From NCBI RefSeq assembly GCF_003432485.1, contig NZ_QVNQ01000004.1, forward strand, positions 682,001 through 746,000: a DNA stretch of 64,000 nt, read 5' to 3'. The stretch's first letter is position 1; every line of letters begins with the position of its first letter. Origin of the DNA: Actinomadura spongiicola (GTDB lineage Bacteria; Actinomycetota; Actinomycetes; Streptosporangiales; Streptosporangiaceae). Shown here in pieces: positions 8,517 to 17,322 of the stretch. Made by a program: the position numbers and the translations under genes. The notes under the pieces were generated by a model. It did not search any database, was not told the DNA's origin, and saw only the letters and a program-made list of their open reading frames with translations.

Positions 8517-9109
8517 GTGCTCTCCGTGTCGAGGGTGAGGAGGTGGTCGACGAGTGAGATCAGCGCCTCGGTGGACGATCTGCGGTCGCGGGCGTCGCAG
8601 ATCACCAGGGGAGTGGTGGGCGCGAGGTCCAGGGCCTCGCGGACCTCGTCCTCGGGGTAGGCGGGCGAGCCGTCGAAGTGGTTGACGGCCACCGCGTAGG
8701 TGAGGCCCTGCCGCTCCACCACGTCCATGATCGCGAACGACTGTTCCAGCCGGGCCGTGTCCACCAGGATCAGCGCGCCGAGCGCCCCGCGCGCCAGGTC
8801 CTCCCACAGCCGGGAGAACCGCTGCTGGCCCGGGGTGCCGAACAGGTACAGGACGATCTCGTCGGTCAGGGTGAGCCGGCCGAAGTCCATCGCGACCGTG
8901 GTGGTCGTCTTGTCCCGGATGCCGGCGAGGTCGTCGACGGACGCGCCCGCCCGCGTCATCCGCTCCTCGGTGCGCAGCGGCCGGATCTCCGACAGCGTCC
9001 CGACGAAGGTGGTCTTGCCGACGGCGAAATGACCCACGATGAGGATCTTGACGGCGGTGCGGACGGTGTCGCGCAGATGGAACGTCTCAGAGGCGAGCGC
9101 GGAGTCCAT
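8513..9109 (-). CDS. cvnD: Conservon small GTPase-like ATP/GTP-binding protein (CvnD)
   Basis: 198 residues. P-loop GHFAVGKT at residues 26-33, a DFGRL-type switch, LFGTPGQQRF (G3-like DxxG equivalent) and VNHFDGSPAYPED in place of NKxD. In conservons the A-D proteins are proposed to form a membrane-associated complex resembling eukaryotic G-protein signalling. The start overlaps the 3' end of cvnC by 23 bp and the stop overlaps cvnE, so all are tightly coupled. Confidence 0.92.
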   Translation of the reverse strand: MDSALASETFHLRDTVRTAVKILIVGHFAVGKTTFVGTLSEIRPLRTEERMTRAGASVDDLAGIRDKTTTTVAMDFGRLTLTDEIVLYLFGTPGQQRFSRLWEDLARGALGALILVDTARLEQSFAIMDVVERQGLTYAVAVNHFDGSPAYPEDEVREALDLAPTTPLVICDARDRRSSTEALISLVDHLLTLDTEST

Positions 9110-9446
9110 CGAGCACCTCCTGAAGAAGCCGGACCTTCGACGACCGGGCGGTCGCGGACGCGCCCGCGCGGGTGGTGAGATGCCCGCTGTCGACCAGGTC
9201 GGAGAGCAGGACCTTGGTGACGCCGACCGGCAGGCCGAGATGCCCGGCCACCTCCGCCACCGACAGCGCGCCGCCGAGGCACAACTCCACGATCCGGACC
9301 TTCTCCGGGGACAGCCCCGTGCGCGGCAGGTCGCCGGTCGCGAACACGAGGGTGACCACGTCGAAGACGTTGCGGGAGGGGTGGGCGCGCCCGCCGGTGA
9401 CGACGTGCGGCCGCACCAGCGCCCGCTCGTTCCGGCGCGGCGTCAT
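9087..9446 (-). CDS. cvnC: Conservon DUF742 protein (CvnC)
   Basis: 119 residues beginning MTPRRNERALVRPHVVTGGR. The DUF742 body includes LSPEKVRIVELCLGG and SVAEVAGHLGLPVGVTKVLL, a winged-helix-like segment. The start is fixed by an ATGA overlap with the cvnB stop. DUF742 proteins are constant members of conservons and are thought to contact the roadblock and GTPase components. No catalytic residues are expected. Confidence 0.92.
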   Translation of the reverse strand: MTPRRNERALVRPHVVTGGRAHPSRNVFDVVTLVFATGDLPRTGLSPEKVRIVELCLGGALSVAEVAGHLGLPVGVTKVLLSDLVDSGHLTTRAGASATARSSKVRLLQEVLDGLRARL

Positions 9447-9931
9447 GCCGGACGGTCCGCGCCCGAACGGCCCCTGCTGCTTCGATCTGTGCTGTCTGTG
9501 CCGGTCCGGTCCGTGACGGGCCGCGGCGGGCTGGTCAACTCCTTGCCCAGCCGCTGCACCAGTTCCTGGAGCCGGAACGACACCGTCTCCATGTCCACGT
9601 GCTGGGTCGCCGACACCGCGAGGTAGGCGCCGGGACCCGCGGCGACGAGGAACACGTACCCGTCGTCGAACTCGTTCACGGTCTGCCGCCACGTCGTGCC
9701 GGCATCGCCGCAGAACTCGGCGGTGCTGCGGGCGAGCGACTGGAGTCCCGCCATGCCCGCCGCCTGCCGCTCCGCGTCGTCGCGGCCGATCCGCTCGGAG
9801 TGCGCCATGAGCAGGCCGTCGGCCGACAGCAGGATCGCGTACCTCGTCTCCGGCATCCGCAGTGCGTCGTCGAGCATCCAGCCGAGCCGGTTCGTGCCGT
9901 CGTCCATCGCGCCGTTCCACCCCTCGTTCAT
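9443..9931 (-). CDS. cvnB: Conservon roadblock/LC7-domain protein (CvnB)
   Basis: 162 residues with one roadblock/LC7 domain: LDDALRMPETRYAILLSADG, ERQAAGMAGLQSLARS, VFLVAAGPGAYLAVSA and FRLQELVQRLGKEL. In the family this is a dimerising regulator of the partner GTPase. ATGA overlaps at both ends (cvnA upstream, cvnC downstream) indicate translational coupling. The C-terminal 20 residues are Arg/Ser rich and probably disordered. Confidence 0.93.
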   Translation of the reverse strand: MNEGWNGAMDDGTNRLGWMLDDALRMPETRYAILLSADGLLMAHSERIGRDDAERQAAGMAGLQSLARSTAEFCGDAGTTWRQTVNEFDDGYVFLVAAGPGAYLAVSATQHVDMETVSFRLQELVQRLGKELTSPPRPVTDRTGTDSTDRSSRGRSGADRPA

Positions 9932-11277
9932 GGCCGTTCACCTTCCGTGGAAGGAGCGTCAGAGGGAGCGTCAAAAGGTGCGTCGTCAGCGGCGCCGCCG
10001 AGGTCGGGCGGCGTGGACGCGCGACCGGACCGCGTCCCGCGCTGCCAGGCGCCGAGACCCGCGGCGGTCTCCCGCGCCGGCCTGGGCGGGGGCCTCTCCC
10101 CGGCGTCCGGCGCGTCGGTTCCGGCCGGTGGCCTGGGCACCGCGGCCCGGGTCCGCTTGGGCAGGCCCCCCGCGGTGGCCGGCGTGTCCGGCGCGACCGG
10201 GGCGCCGCCCGGCTCGGGGCCCGCCGCCACGGCCGGGAGGGACGCGGGCACAGGTTCGGGACGCCGGGCCTCGGGGGCGGTGGTGAGCAGCGCGTTCGGG
10301 ACGAACACCACGGCCCGCACACCGCCGTACGGTGAGCGGCTGTCGACCGACACGCGGAAGCCGTAGCGGGCGGCGAGGACGCCCGCCACCGCGAACCCGA
10401 TCCGCGGCGGGTCGCCGAGCCGGTGGACGTCCACCGACACCTCCCCGGACAGCAGCTCCGACGCGCGTTGCAGCTCCTCGGCCTCCATCGCGACGCCCGC
10501 GTCGTCGATGATGATGGCGACACCGTTGTGCGCGGGCCGGAAGTTGACCTCGACGGTGGTGTCGGGCCGGGAGTGCCGCGCGGCGTTGTCGAGCAGCTCG
10601 GCCAGCGTCAGCACGATCGGTTCCACGGCCCGGCTCGTCACCGCGTTGCCGGCCGTCCCCTCCAGGTTGACGCGCAGGTAGTCGCGGATGCGGGAGGTCG
10701 CGCCGCGGACCACGTCGCTCAGCGCGGACGCCGAGCGCTGCTGTCCCGGCCACGACCCGCACAGCACCGCGGTGGCCTGGGCGCGGCGGCCGAGCTGCGC
10801 GTTCATGTGGTCGATGCGGAGCAGGCCCTCCAGGACGTCCGGGTCGTCGTGGCGTTCCTGCATGGTGGTGATGGCGAGCTGCTGCTCGTTCGCGAGGCTC
10901 TGCACGGCGCGCATCATCGCCCGCAGCGTCGCCTTCGCGGCCTGGTCGGAGCGCTGCCGGACGCCTTCGGCCGATCCGGCGAACAGCTCCAGCACCGTCC
11001 GCAGGGCCTTGTCGTAGGCGGGCGCCTCGCGGGCGAGGTCGTGCAGAGGCCCGGTGACGTCCGCGCCGGGGTTCGTCAGCGACTCCATGAGCTCGGGCAA
11101 CCGGACGTCGGCCAGGTGCCGCAGCTCCTGTTCGCGCAGCTCGATACCGCGGGTCAGGGCCGCGTTCCGCGCACGCAGCACGGCGGAGGCCCGCTGCTCG
11201 CGGACCAGTTGGACCGTGGCGGCGATGCAGGCGCCGGCCACGACGACGAACGCCGTCGCCAGGAGGAAGGGCTCCAT
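9928..11277 (-). CDS. cvnA: Conservon sensor histidine kinase-like protein (CvnA)
   Basis: About 449 residues. A single N-terminal transmembrane helix (residues 4-24) is followed by a helical linker and a HATPase_c domain (VLTLAELLDNAARHSRP, IIIDDAGVAM, FAVAGVLAARYGF). The C-terminal ~130 residues are Pro/Ala/Arg-rich and disordered. No clear H-box with phosphoacceptor His is seen, as is usual for CvnA. ATG at 11277 (MEPFLLATAF) starts just before the membrane helix; the frame stays open upstream to 11523, but the extra residues look non-coding. First gene of the conservon. Confidence 0.88.
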   Translation of the reverse strand: MEPFLLATAFVVVAGACIAATVQLVREQRASAVLRARNAALTRGIELREQELRHLADVRLPELMESLTNPGADVTGPLHDLAREAPAYDKALRTVLELFAGSAEGVRQRSDQAAKATLRAMMRAVQSLANEQQLAITTMQERHDDPDVLEGLLRIDHMNAQLGRRAQATAVLCGSWPGQQRSASALSDVVRGATSRIRDYLRVNLEGTAGNAVTSRAVEPIVLTLAELLDNAARHSRPDTTVEVNFRPAHNGVAIIIDDAGVAMEAEELQRASELLSGEVSVDVHRLGDPPRIGFAVAGVLAARYGFRVSVDSRSPYGGVRAVVFVPNALLTTAPEARRPEPVPASLPAVAAGPEPGGAPVAPDTPATAGGLPKRTRAAVPRPPAGTDAPDAGERPPPRPARETAAGLGAWQRGTRSGRASTPPDLGGAADDAPFDAPSDAPSTEGERP

Positions 11278-11417
11278 CACATCCTCGGTGCACACGAAGT
11301 TCGGCGGAGGCGGACCGGCGTTCGGCGGCCTCATGACCGGGTCGGGGTGGGGGTGGGTCGCGGGCGTGCGGATGCGCCGCGGTTTCGGCACCGTAAGACG
11401 GAAACGCGTGTGCGCGC

Positions 11418-11433
11418 TTGCGCGTGCGCGCAA
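11418..11433. promoter_or_regulatory. Inverted repeat between cvn operon and AraC gene
   Basis: TTGCGCG-TG-CGCGCAA is a perfect 7-bp inverted repeat in the 272-bp region between the divergent cvnA and AraC-family genes, next to an A/T-rich AAGATTTT stretch. It could be an operator shared by both promoters. This is inference from symmetry alone, and such GC-rich palindromes also arise by chance. Confidence 0.25.
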
Positions 11434-11549
11434 AGATTTTGCGGCCGGACGCATCGCGTGATCATGCCGTGCCTGAGCCGGGTCCGTTCCCGGGGAAGCG
11501 GCCTGATAGATAGTTCTGGTCATATACGCTTTCTGGGCAGGTCGGATGG

Positions 11550-12506
11550 GTGGAGGAGCCTGCGGTGGACGACTTCCTCGGCGGGCTGGGCCGGCGCGGG
11601 GACACCGCCTACCGGCTCGTCCTGTACCGGTCGGACGGCGGCGACCACATCCGGACGCCCGACGCCGCGGACGGCGTATCCGGCCACGATCACGTCCCCG
11701 ACCACGATCTTGACCATGACCCGGGCCGAGCCCCCGAGCGCGACCCCGACGGCGGCGCCTACCGGTTCCTGATGCCGGTCCACGGCGAGATGCTCATGTT
11801 CCGGGACGGCGCGGAGGCGCGCCTGCGGCCCGGCACCGGCGGGCTCGTCTCGCCGGCCGCGCCCGTCCGGGTCGTTCCGCACCGGCCCTCCCGTGCGTTC
11901 GTCCTGACGATCCCCGCGCACGAGGTGGACGGCCGGCTGCACGGCGTCGTCTCGCGCGCCGCGCCGCTCGCCGCCGACCTCGACCTGTCCACCGGGCTCG
12001 GCCGGGTCGTCGCCGACATGGTCCGGGCCGTCGGCGAGGAACGCGAGACCCTCACCGCGCGCCAGTTCGACGCCGCCTGCGACCGGATCACCGAGCTGCT
12101 GTGCATCGTCGTCGCCGACTTCGACGACCCGAACGGCGCCCGCCCCTCCGGGCCCGGTCACCTCGCCGAGGTCGAGGCGGTCGTGCGCCGCCATGTCCGC
12201 GAGCACGCCACCGACCCGGGGCTCACCGGCGCCGCGATGGCGCAGGACCTCGGCTGGTCGCTGCGCCAGATCCAGCTCGCGTTGCAGCGCGCCGGGACCA
12301 CGCCGCGGGAACTGATCCGCGAAGAGCGGCTCCGGCTCGTCCGGGACCGGCTGCGCAACCCCCTCGACGGGGACGTCACGATCACCGACCTGGCGCACGC
12401 CACCGGGTTCTCCTCGGCGAGCGCGCTCAGTCACGCCTTCCGGCGCCGCTTCGGTGTCAGCCCCCGTGAACTGCGCCAACGGGACCGGCGGCGCGCCGCG
12501 CGGTGA
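11550..12506 (+). CDS. AraC-family transcriptional regulator
   Basis: 318 residues. The N-terminal half is a cupin-like AraC-binding domain (TYRFLM... LMPVHGEMLMFRDG). The C-terminal ~100 residues hold two helix-turn-helix motifs: TGAAMAQDLGWSLRQIQLAL and ITDLAHATGFSSASALSHAF, ending RRRFGVSPRELRQ, the AraC signature. GTG at 11550 is listed; GTG at 11565 is equally possible. It is divergent from the conservon, whose expression it might influence. The effector is unknown. Confidence 0.85.
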   Translation: MEEPAVDDFLGGLGRRGDTAYRLVLYRSDGGDHIRTPDAADGVSGHDHVPDHDLDHDPGRAPERDPDGGAYRFLMPVHGEMLMFRDGAEARLRPGTGGLVSPAAPVRVVPHRPSRAFVLTIPAHEVDGRLHGVVSRAAPLAADLDLSTGLGRVVADMVRAVGEERETLTARQFDAACDRITELLCIVVADFDDPNGARPSGPGHLAEVEAVVRRHVREHATDPGLTGAAMAQDLGWSLRQIQLALQRAGTTPRELIREERLRLVRDRLRNPLDGDVTITDLAHATGFSSASALSHAFRRRFGVSPRELRQRDRRRAAR

Positions 12507-12611
12507 CACCGGATTCGGTTGGCACGGATTTCCATATTGCGGGGATCTATCCGGGGTTAACATTCGAGTGAGTTGAGTTATACGGGGCGAAGACGGTACA
12601 GGAGCGCGCTC

Positions 12612-13601
12612 GTGGACCTCGGACCCCACCATCTCAGAATGATCGAGGCGATCGCCGCGACGGGCAGCATCAGCAAGGCCGCGGCCCGGCTCGGCCTCAC
12701 CCAACCGGCCGTCAGCACGATGCTGCGGCGCGTCGAGACCCATCTCGGCGTGCAACTGTTCGTCCGCTCGCCGGAGGGCGTCACGCCGACCCCGGTCGGC
12801 GCCGAGGTCGCCACCCGCGCACGCGCGGCCCTGGCCAGCATCGACGACCTCAACGCCGCCCTGGCGCACCGGATCCGCGACCCCTCCGCCATGCCGTTGC
12901 TGCGCGTCGGGGTGCAGGCGTGTCCGGCGCTGACCGGGCTCGGTGACCACCTCGGCGCGCTGTCACCGGCGTCGCGGTTGCACCTGCGGGTGGACCAGGG
13001 CGGCGGGCGGATCCCCGCGCTCCTGGCCTCCGGCGCGCTCGACGTCGGCCTGTTCCAGGAGCCGGTCGACCACGTCCCGCGTCCCCGCGACGCGTTGGAA
13101 CGGCTCGTCGTCATCGAACGCGAACCGCTCCTCGTCGGCATGTCCTCGTCCAGCCCGCTGGCCGCGCGCCTCACCGTCGACCTCGCCGACCTCGCCGACG
13201 AGGACTGGCTCGACGACCCGCTCGACGACGGGCCGTGGCCCGCCTACGTCCGCGGCGTGTGCGCCGGGGCCGGGTTCCAGCCGCGGGTGCGGTACTGGTC
13301 GAGTGACTGGCAGATCTCCTCCTCACTGATCCGTTCGGGCCGCGCCATCGCCCTGTACCAGCCGACGGCCCGGGCCCGCGAGGGCATCGCGTTCCGTCGC
13401 ATCACCGGCGACCCGATCAGCCAGCGCATCGTCCTGGTCTGGCGACCGGAGGCCGAGCAGGCGGCGCGGCGGCTCCGCGCCGTCTTCAGCGACATCTACC
13501 TGGAGCTCGTCCGGGCCCAGCCCGTCTACAGCGAATGGTGGGACGAGCATCCCGAGGCGCATCCCGCGGTCCCGGTCACCGCGGGACCGGTCGGAGCGTG
13601 A
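12612..13601 (+). CDS. LysR-family transcriptional regulator
   Basis: 329 residues. The N-terminal winged helix is typical (MIEAIAATGSISKAAARLG, LTQPAVSTMLRRVE, LGVQLFVRSPEGVTPT), followed by a periplasmic-binding-like effector domain. GTG at 12612 is preferred over the in-frame TTG at 12573 because AGGAG lies 8 nt upstream and the HTH then starts near the usual position. LysR proteins normally control a divergent neighbour, but the gene to the left is co-directional, so the target is unclear. Confidence 0.86.
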   Translation: MDLGPHHLRMIEAIAATGSISKAAARLGLTQPAVSTMLRRVETHLGVQLFVRSPEGVTPTPVGAEVATRARAALASIDDLNAALAHRIRDPSAMPLLRVGVQACPALTGLGDHLGALSPASRLHLRVDQGGGRIPALLASGALDVGLFQEPVDHVPRPRDALERLVVIEREPLLVGMSSSSPLAARLTVDLADLADEDWLDDPLDDGPWPAYVRGVCAGAGFQPRVRYWSSDWQISSSLIRSGRAIALYQPTARAREGIAFRRITGDPISQRIVLVWRPEAEQAARRLRAVFSDIYLELVRAQPVYSEWWDEHPEAHPAVPVTAGPVGA

Positions 13602-13622
13602 CCGGTCGCCGCGGGCCGGGAC

Positions 13623-13659
13623 GCGGGTTCCGGGAAGGGGGGCGGTTCCCGGAACCCGC
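13623..13659. terminator. Bidirectional terminator hairpin
   Basis: A perfect 14-bp stem (GCGGGTTCCGGGAA with its complement) closes a 9-nt loop between the convergent LysR gene and the secreted-protein gene. No U tract follows, as is usual in high-G+C actinomycetes. Confidence 0.7.
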
Positions 13660-13668
13660 ACAGGGCGG

Positions 13669-14466
13669 CTAGTAGCTGCCCAGGCGGCGGCGCCGCGCCA
13701 CGGCGACGCCGACGGCCGCGGAGAGCGCGCCGCCCGCGCCGAGTGCCAGCAGCACGGGCGCCGCGCCCCTGTCCGGAGCCCGGTCGCCGACACCGGTGGT
13801 CGGCGAGTAGCCGCCGAGCTGACCGGACCGCTGGTAGGCCGACCCCGGAAGCTTGTCGGCGTACCTGGTCTGGACGAGCTTCTGGTACGACCCGACCGTC
13901 ATGCCCTTCCCGACCGACGTCTTGGCGGCGTCGTTCAGGCCGGTCACGCGGCCGTCCTTCACCCGGTACCAGGCGCGGATCTGCGGCTCGGTGAACACCT
14001 GGCCGCCGTCCGCCATCGCCGGGTACGCGGACTCGTCGTCACCGGAGATGATGTTCATGACCTCCCAGTTCTTGCCGGACTTGGTCAGCCACATCGTCGC
14101 CTCCTGCCCGGACGCGGACTCCGCGCCGACGGCGAGGTAGACGAAGTTGGCGACGGGCGCGTTCGGGGTGCCCTTCACGAACGCCGGGTTGAGGGAGTGG
14201 ACGCGCTGGACGTCACCCTCCACCTGCGGCGCCTTGGCGGCGACGGCGGCCTGCGTGACGGCCTGGTTCGTCGTCTGACCCTTCTGGTGCTGGTCGAGGT
14301 GGACGAAGAACGTCCCGAGCCGCTGCTTGACGGCCGCGGACGAGGCGACCTTCGCGGCGGCGGCCTCGTCGGCCGACGGCGGTCCGGCGGCCATCGCCGC
14401 GTTGCCGCCCAGCAGGACGGTTCCGCCGATCAGAGCGGCAGCAGTGACCTTGGTGGTAGTGCGCAT
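13669..14466 (-). CDS. Secreted protein with C-terminal membrane anchor, coupled to a cysteine protease
   Basis: 265 residues, no family recognised. A signal peptide (about residues 1-26, ending AAMA) and a C-terminal hydrophobic segment (about 236-258) followed by ARRRR suggest export and membrane anchoring outside the cell. The middle region is soluble (FVYLAVGAESASGQEATMW, ISGDDESAYPAMADGG, AWYRVKDGRVTGLND). Its ATG lies 1 nt after the stop of the upstream papain-like protease gene, so the two are co-translated. It may be an inhibitor, substrate or anchor for that protease; this is inference. Confidence 0.75.
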   Translation of the reverse strand: MRTTTKVTAAALIGGTVLLGGNAAMAAGPPSADEAAAAKVASSAAVKQRLGTFFVHLDQHQKGQTTNQAVTQAAVAAKAPQVEGDVQRVHSLNPAFVKGTPNAPVANFVYLAVGAESASGQEATMWLTKSGKNWEVMNIISGDDESAYPAMADGGQVFTEPQIRAWYRVKDGRVTGLNDAAKTSVGKGMTVGSYQKLVQTRYADKLPGSAYQRSGQLGGYSPTTGVGDRAPDRGAAPVLLALGAGGALSAAVGVAVARRRRLGSY

Positions 14467-14467
14467 G

Positions 14468-15034
14468 TCAGGCTCCTACCTGGTACAGGGCCTGTCCCCA
14501 GCGGAACTGGCCGTTGCTGCGGTAGCTGCTGTGGCTCATCTCCGCGTACCTGGGGCTGGAGGGCCACGGGTCGCCGTAGGAGAGCGTCTGGCCGTTGTAC
14601 CCGTAGATCACCTGGGCGTGGCCGCCGCCGGCCGTCCAGTAGATGCCGGTCTCGATCGGGCGCCTGCCGTCGATCTCGGTGACGACCTGCTGGTACGACA
14701 GCGGTCCGCTGACCGTGCCGGCGGACAGGCCGAGCTTGCGGAACGCCACCTGGTCCCATTCGAGGTACCCGGGCTGGTTCGGACACTGGCCGCTTGACCG
14801 GTTCCTCGCCATGTTGCAGAACTCGTTCTGGCTGACGTTGCCCTTACCGTGGAACTTGGCGATCGTCAGCCCGCTGGCGGCCCAGCACCATTGGTTCTGT
14901 TCCTGGACGAGCTGTTGGATCTGGAGTACACCTGCCGAGGCGACCCCGGTCGACGCGAAGGTGGTGATGGCCACCCCCGCGAGTCCGACCGCGAGCCGCC
15001 GGCGTGCCCGGGCGGGTCGGGTACGCGTTGTCAT
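14468..15034 (-). CDS. Secreted papain-like cysteine protease
   Basis: 188 residues. A twin-arginine-like basic start (TRPARARRRLAVG) and a hydrophobic core give a signal peptide cleaved near ASA (34). The mature part has the papain-like triad: Cys50 in NQWCWAAS, His139 in GGGHAQVIYGYN and Asp155 in YGDPW, with Gln before the Cys as oxyanion residue. The pattern is like the AvrRpt2/C70 and C39-like extracellular peptidases. Unlike papains it lacks a long propeptide. It is the first gene of a two-gene unit with the membrane-anchored partner downstream. Confidence 0.82.
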   Translation of the reverse strand: MTTRTRPARARRRLAVGLAGVAITTFASTGVASAGVLQIQQLVQEQNQWCWAASGLTIAKFHGKGNVSQNEFCNMARNRSSGQCPNQPGYLEWDQVAFRKLGLSAGTVSGPLSYQQVVTEIDGRRPIETGIYWTAGGGHAQVIYGYNGQTLSYGDPWPSSPRYAEMSHSSYRSNGQFRWGQALYQVGA

Positions 15035-15294
15035 TGGCTTCCGCCTTTTCTCCCGGCGTGTCGTTCGGCCTCTCGCGCGGGTGGTGCGCGTGCGTGTCCG
15101 GGGGCTGAGGCGGTACCTGGCCGCCGGAGACGGGGAGCCGCCCACCGGGCGTTCCCTCCCGGTGCCGGGGAGTTCCGGGGTGGGATCCCCGCGCGAGAGG
15201 CAGAGGGAACGCGATTAAAGTCTCATCCGCCGCCGAATCCGGGTAATGCCAACAGGTCATAACGAGAACCTATGGCCCGGCGACGCAGGAACTT

Positions 15295-16500
15295 CTAGGG
15301 CGCGGCGGCTCGCGGCAGGGTCACGGTGACGTCCAGGCCACCGGTCCGGCGGGGCACGGCGGTGACGGTGCCGTCATGGGCGCGGACGATCGACCGGACG
15401 ATGGACAACCCGAGACCCGCGCCCTTCGCTGTGACGACACGGTCGGCGTCCAGGCGCCGGAACGGTTCGAAAAGCGCGGGAATCTCATAGGGCGGAATCG
15501 CGGGGCCGGAGTTCGACACCTCCAGGACGGCGGAGTCGTGGCACGCCCTGCATGACACCTTGACCCAGCCGGACGGAACGTTGTGGCGCAATCCGTTCTC
15601 CAGAAGGTTCTGCACGACCTTTTCGAGAAGGAGGGCGTCACCTGTCGTTATGGCCTCGGCGGCGTCCGCCTCGACGGTGATGTCGCGTTCCCCGGCCTCC
15701 CGCGCGGCCTGGGACGTGACGTGCCCGACGATGTCGGCGAGGTCCACCGGCGCCCGGTCGGTGATCTCGTTCTCGGAACGCGCGAGCAGCAGCAGCCCGC
15801 CGATGAGACGCTCGTGCCGCGCGTTGATCTGCAACAGGGTCTCGCCGAGCCGCACCACGTCCGGGGACGCCGACGCGCGGTGCATCGCGACCTCGACCAG
15901 CGCGCGGCCGAGCGTGAGGGGCGTGCGCAGCTCGTGGGAGGCGTTGGCGACGAAGCGGCGCTGGCCGTCGAAGGACCGGTCGAGCCGTTCGACCATCGTG
16001 TCGAAGGCGTCGGCGAGCTCCCTGACCTCGTCGCGCGGCCCCCGCAGGGCGATCCGCTCGTGCAGGCCGCGGTCGGCGGCGGCCGAGCCGGCGATACGGC
16101 GGGCGGTCTCGGTGACGCGGTGCAGCGGGGTCAGGACGCGTCCGGCGATGAGCCAGCCGAAGCCCACCGCGGCGCCGCCGACCACGCCGAGCGCGATGGA
16201 CCCCTGCGTGATCAGCGAGGTGACGGCCGCGTCGTTCAGCTCTTCGCGCTGCCTGCGCATCATCCGCTCCGCCTCGCCCATGAACGCGGGGTCGTCGCCC
16301 AGGATCCGCCGTTGCTGCGGCGTCGAGGGCGAGGTGGGTGACGTGGCGGGGGGATTGTTCACCTTCGCGATGACGTTCGTGCCCGACCGCGACAGTTGCT
16401 GGTCGAACAGGGCGTAGGTGGCGGCGAGGAGCACCACCCCGGCGACGAAGAACAGACCGCCGAAGGTGAGGGTCAGCCGGGCGCGCAGCGAGAGCCTCAT
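15295..16500 (-). CDS. Two-component sensor histidine kinase
   Basis: 401 residues. Two transmembrane helices (about 9-29 and 115-135) flank a short extracytoplasmic loop, followed by a HAMP linker, a HisKA H-box (FVANASHELRTPLTLG) and HATPase_c motifs (VVQNLLENGLRHN, GLGLSIVRSIV). The start overlaps the stop of the response regulator gene (ATGA), so the pair is coupled. The divergent lipoprotein/ABC operon is the likely regulated target, an arrangement typical of envelope-stress or antimicrobial-peptide sensing systems. Confidence 0.9.
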   Translation of the reverse strand: MRLSLRARLTLTFGGLFFVAGVVLLAATYALFDQQLSRSGTNVIAKVNNPPATSPTSPSTPQQRRILGDDPAFMGEAERMMRRQREELNDAAVTSLITQGSIALGVVGGAAVGFGWLIAGRVLTPLHRVTETARRIAGSAAADRGLHERIALRGPRDEVRELADAFDTMVERLDRSFDGQRRFVANASHELRTPLTLGRALVEVAMHRASASPDVVRLGETLLQINARHERLIGGLLLLARSENEITDRAPVDLADIVGHVTSQAAREAGERDITVEADAAEAITTGDALLLEKVVQNLLENGLRHNVPSGWVKVSCRACHDSAVLEVSNSGPAIPPYEIPALFEPFRRLDADRVVTAKGAGLGLSIVRSIVRAHDGTVTAVPRRTGGLDVTVTLPRAAAP

Positions 16501-17153
16501 GGAATCCGGTACCCCGCTCCCTTGACGGTCTCGACGACGGGCGGGTCGGCGAGCTTGCGCCGCAGTTTCAGGACGGTGAGGCGGACGGCCCCGGTGAACG
16601 GGTCGGCGTGCTCGTCCCACGCCTTCTCCAGCAGCCGCTCGGCGGAGACGACGGCGCCGTCCGCGCGCAGGAGCTCGGCGAGCACGGCGAACTCCTTCCT
16701 CGCGAGCGGGACGTAGCGCCCGTCCCTGAACACCTCGCGGCGCGCCGGGTCGAGGGTGATGCCCGCGCGGCGCAGCGTCGGCGGCGCGGCGGGACGGCAC
16801 CGGCGGCCGAGCGCGTGGACGCGGGCCGCCAGCTCGGGGAACGCGAACGGCTTGGTGAGATAGTCGTCCGCGCCGAGCCCGAGACCGTCGACCCGGTCGG
16901 TGATCTCCGCGGCGGCGGTGAGCATCAGCACCCGCGCCGCGGTCTCGCCGGCCACGATCTCGCGGCAGACGTCGTCGCCGTGCACCAGCGGAAGGTCACG
17001 GTCGAGGACCACCACGTCGTAGTCGTTGACGCCGACGCGTTCCAGGGCGGCGGCCCCGTCGTAGGCGAGGTCGACGGCGTGCGCGTCGTCGCGCAGCCAT
17101 TCGGCGATCGCGTCGGCGAGAAGCCGCTCGTCCTCCACCACCAGAATCCGCAT
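16497..17153 (-). CDS. OmpR-family response regulator
   Basis: 218 residues. The receiver domain shows the acidic pair (VVEDE), the phosphoacceptor Asp in VVVLDRDLPLVHG, Thr in MLTAAA and Lys in YLTKPF. The C-terminal winged helix is of OmpR/PhoB type (PLARKEFAVLAELLRADG, VRLTVLKLRRKL, VKGAGYRIP). First gene of the two-component operon, divergent from the lipoprotein/ABC operon; the 169-bp gap holds a direct repeat suited to OmpR-type binding. Confidence 0.92.
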   Translation of the reverse strand: MRILVVEDERLLADAIAEWLRDDAHAVDLAYDGAAALERVGVNDYDVVVLDRDLPLVHGDDVCREIVAGETAARVLMLTAAAEITDRVDGLGLGADDYLTKPFAFPELAARVHALGRRCRPAAPPTLRRAGITLDPARREVFRDGRYVPLARKEFAVLAELLRADGAVVSAERLLEKAWDEHADPFTGAVRLTVLKLRRKLADPPVVETVKGAGYRIP

Positions 17154-17234
17154 CGTGCTCCCTCCCCAGGTGCGCCCCGTCGTGATGGTGTCGGATCGGC
17201 TGTTTCGTTTCCGTTAGCCCGCGGTCGCCCCGGC

Positions 17235-17252
17235 GGGAAACGGAGGGGAAAC
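17235..17252. promoter_or_regulatory. 11-bp-spaced direct repeat, candidate response-regulator site
   Basis: GGGAAAC occurs at 17235-17241 and again at 17246-17252, a centre-to-centre distance of 11 bp. OmpR/PhoB regulators typically bind head-to-tail half-sites at this spacing. A related inverse motif GTTTCGTTTCC is at about 17202-17212. The position between the two divergent operons fits autoregulation plus ABC-operon control. Confidence 0.4.
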
Positions 17253-17322
17253 ACACGGGCCTGTTGCATCGCTTCTCGTCCGGCCGGAGCCGTTCCGGCC
17301 GCGAAGGCGAGGAGTAGGACAC

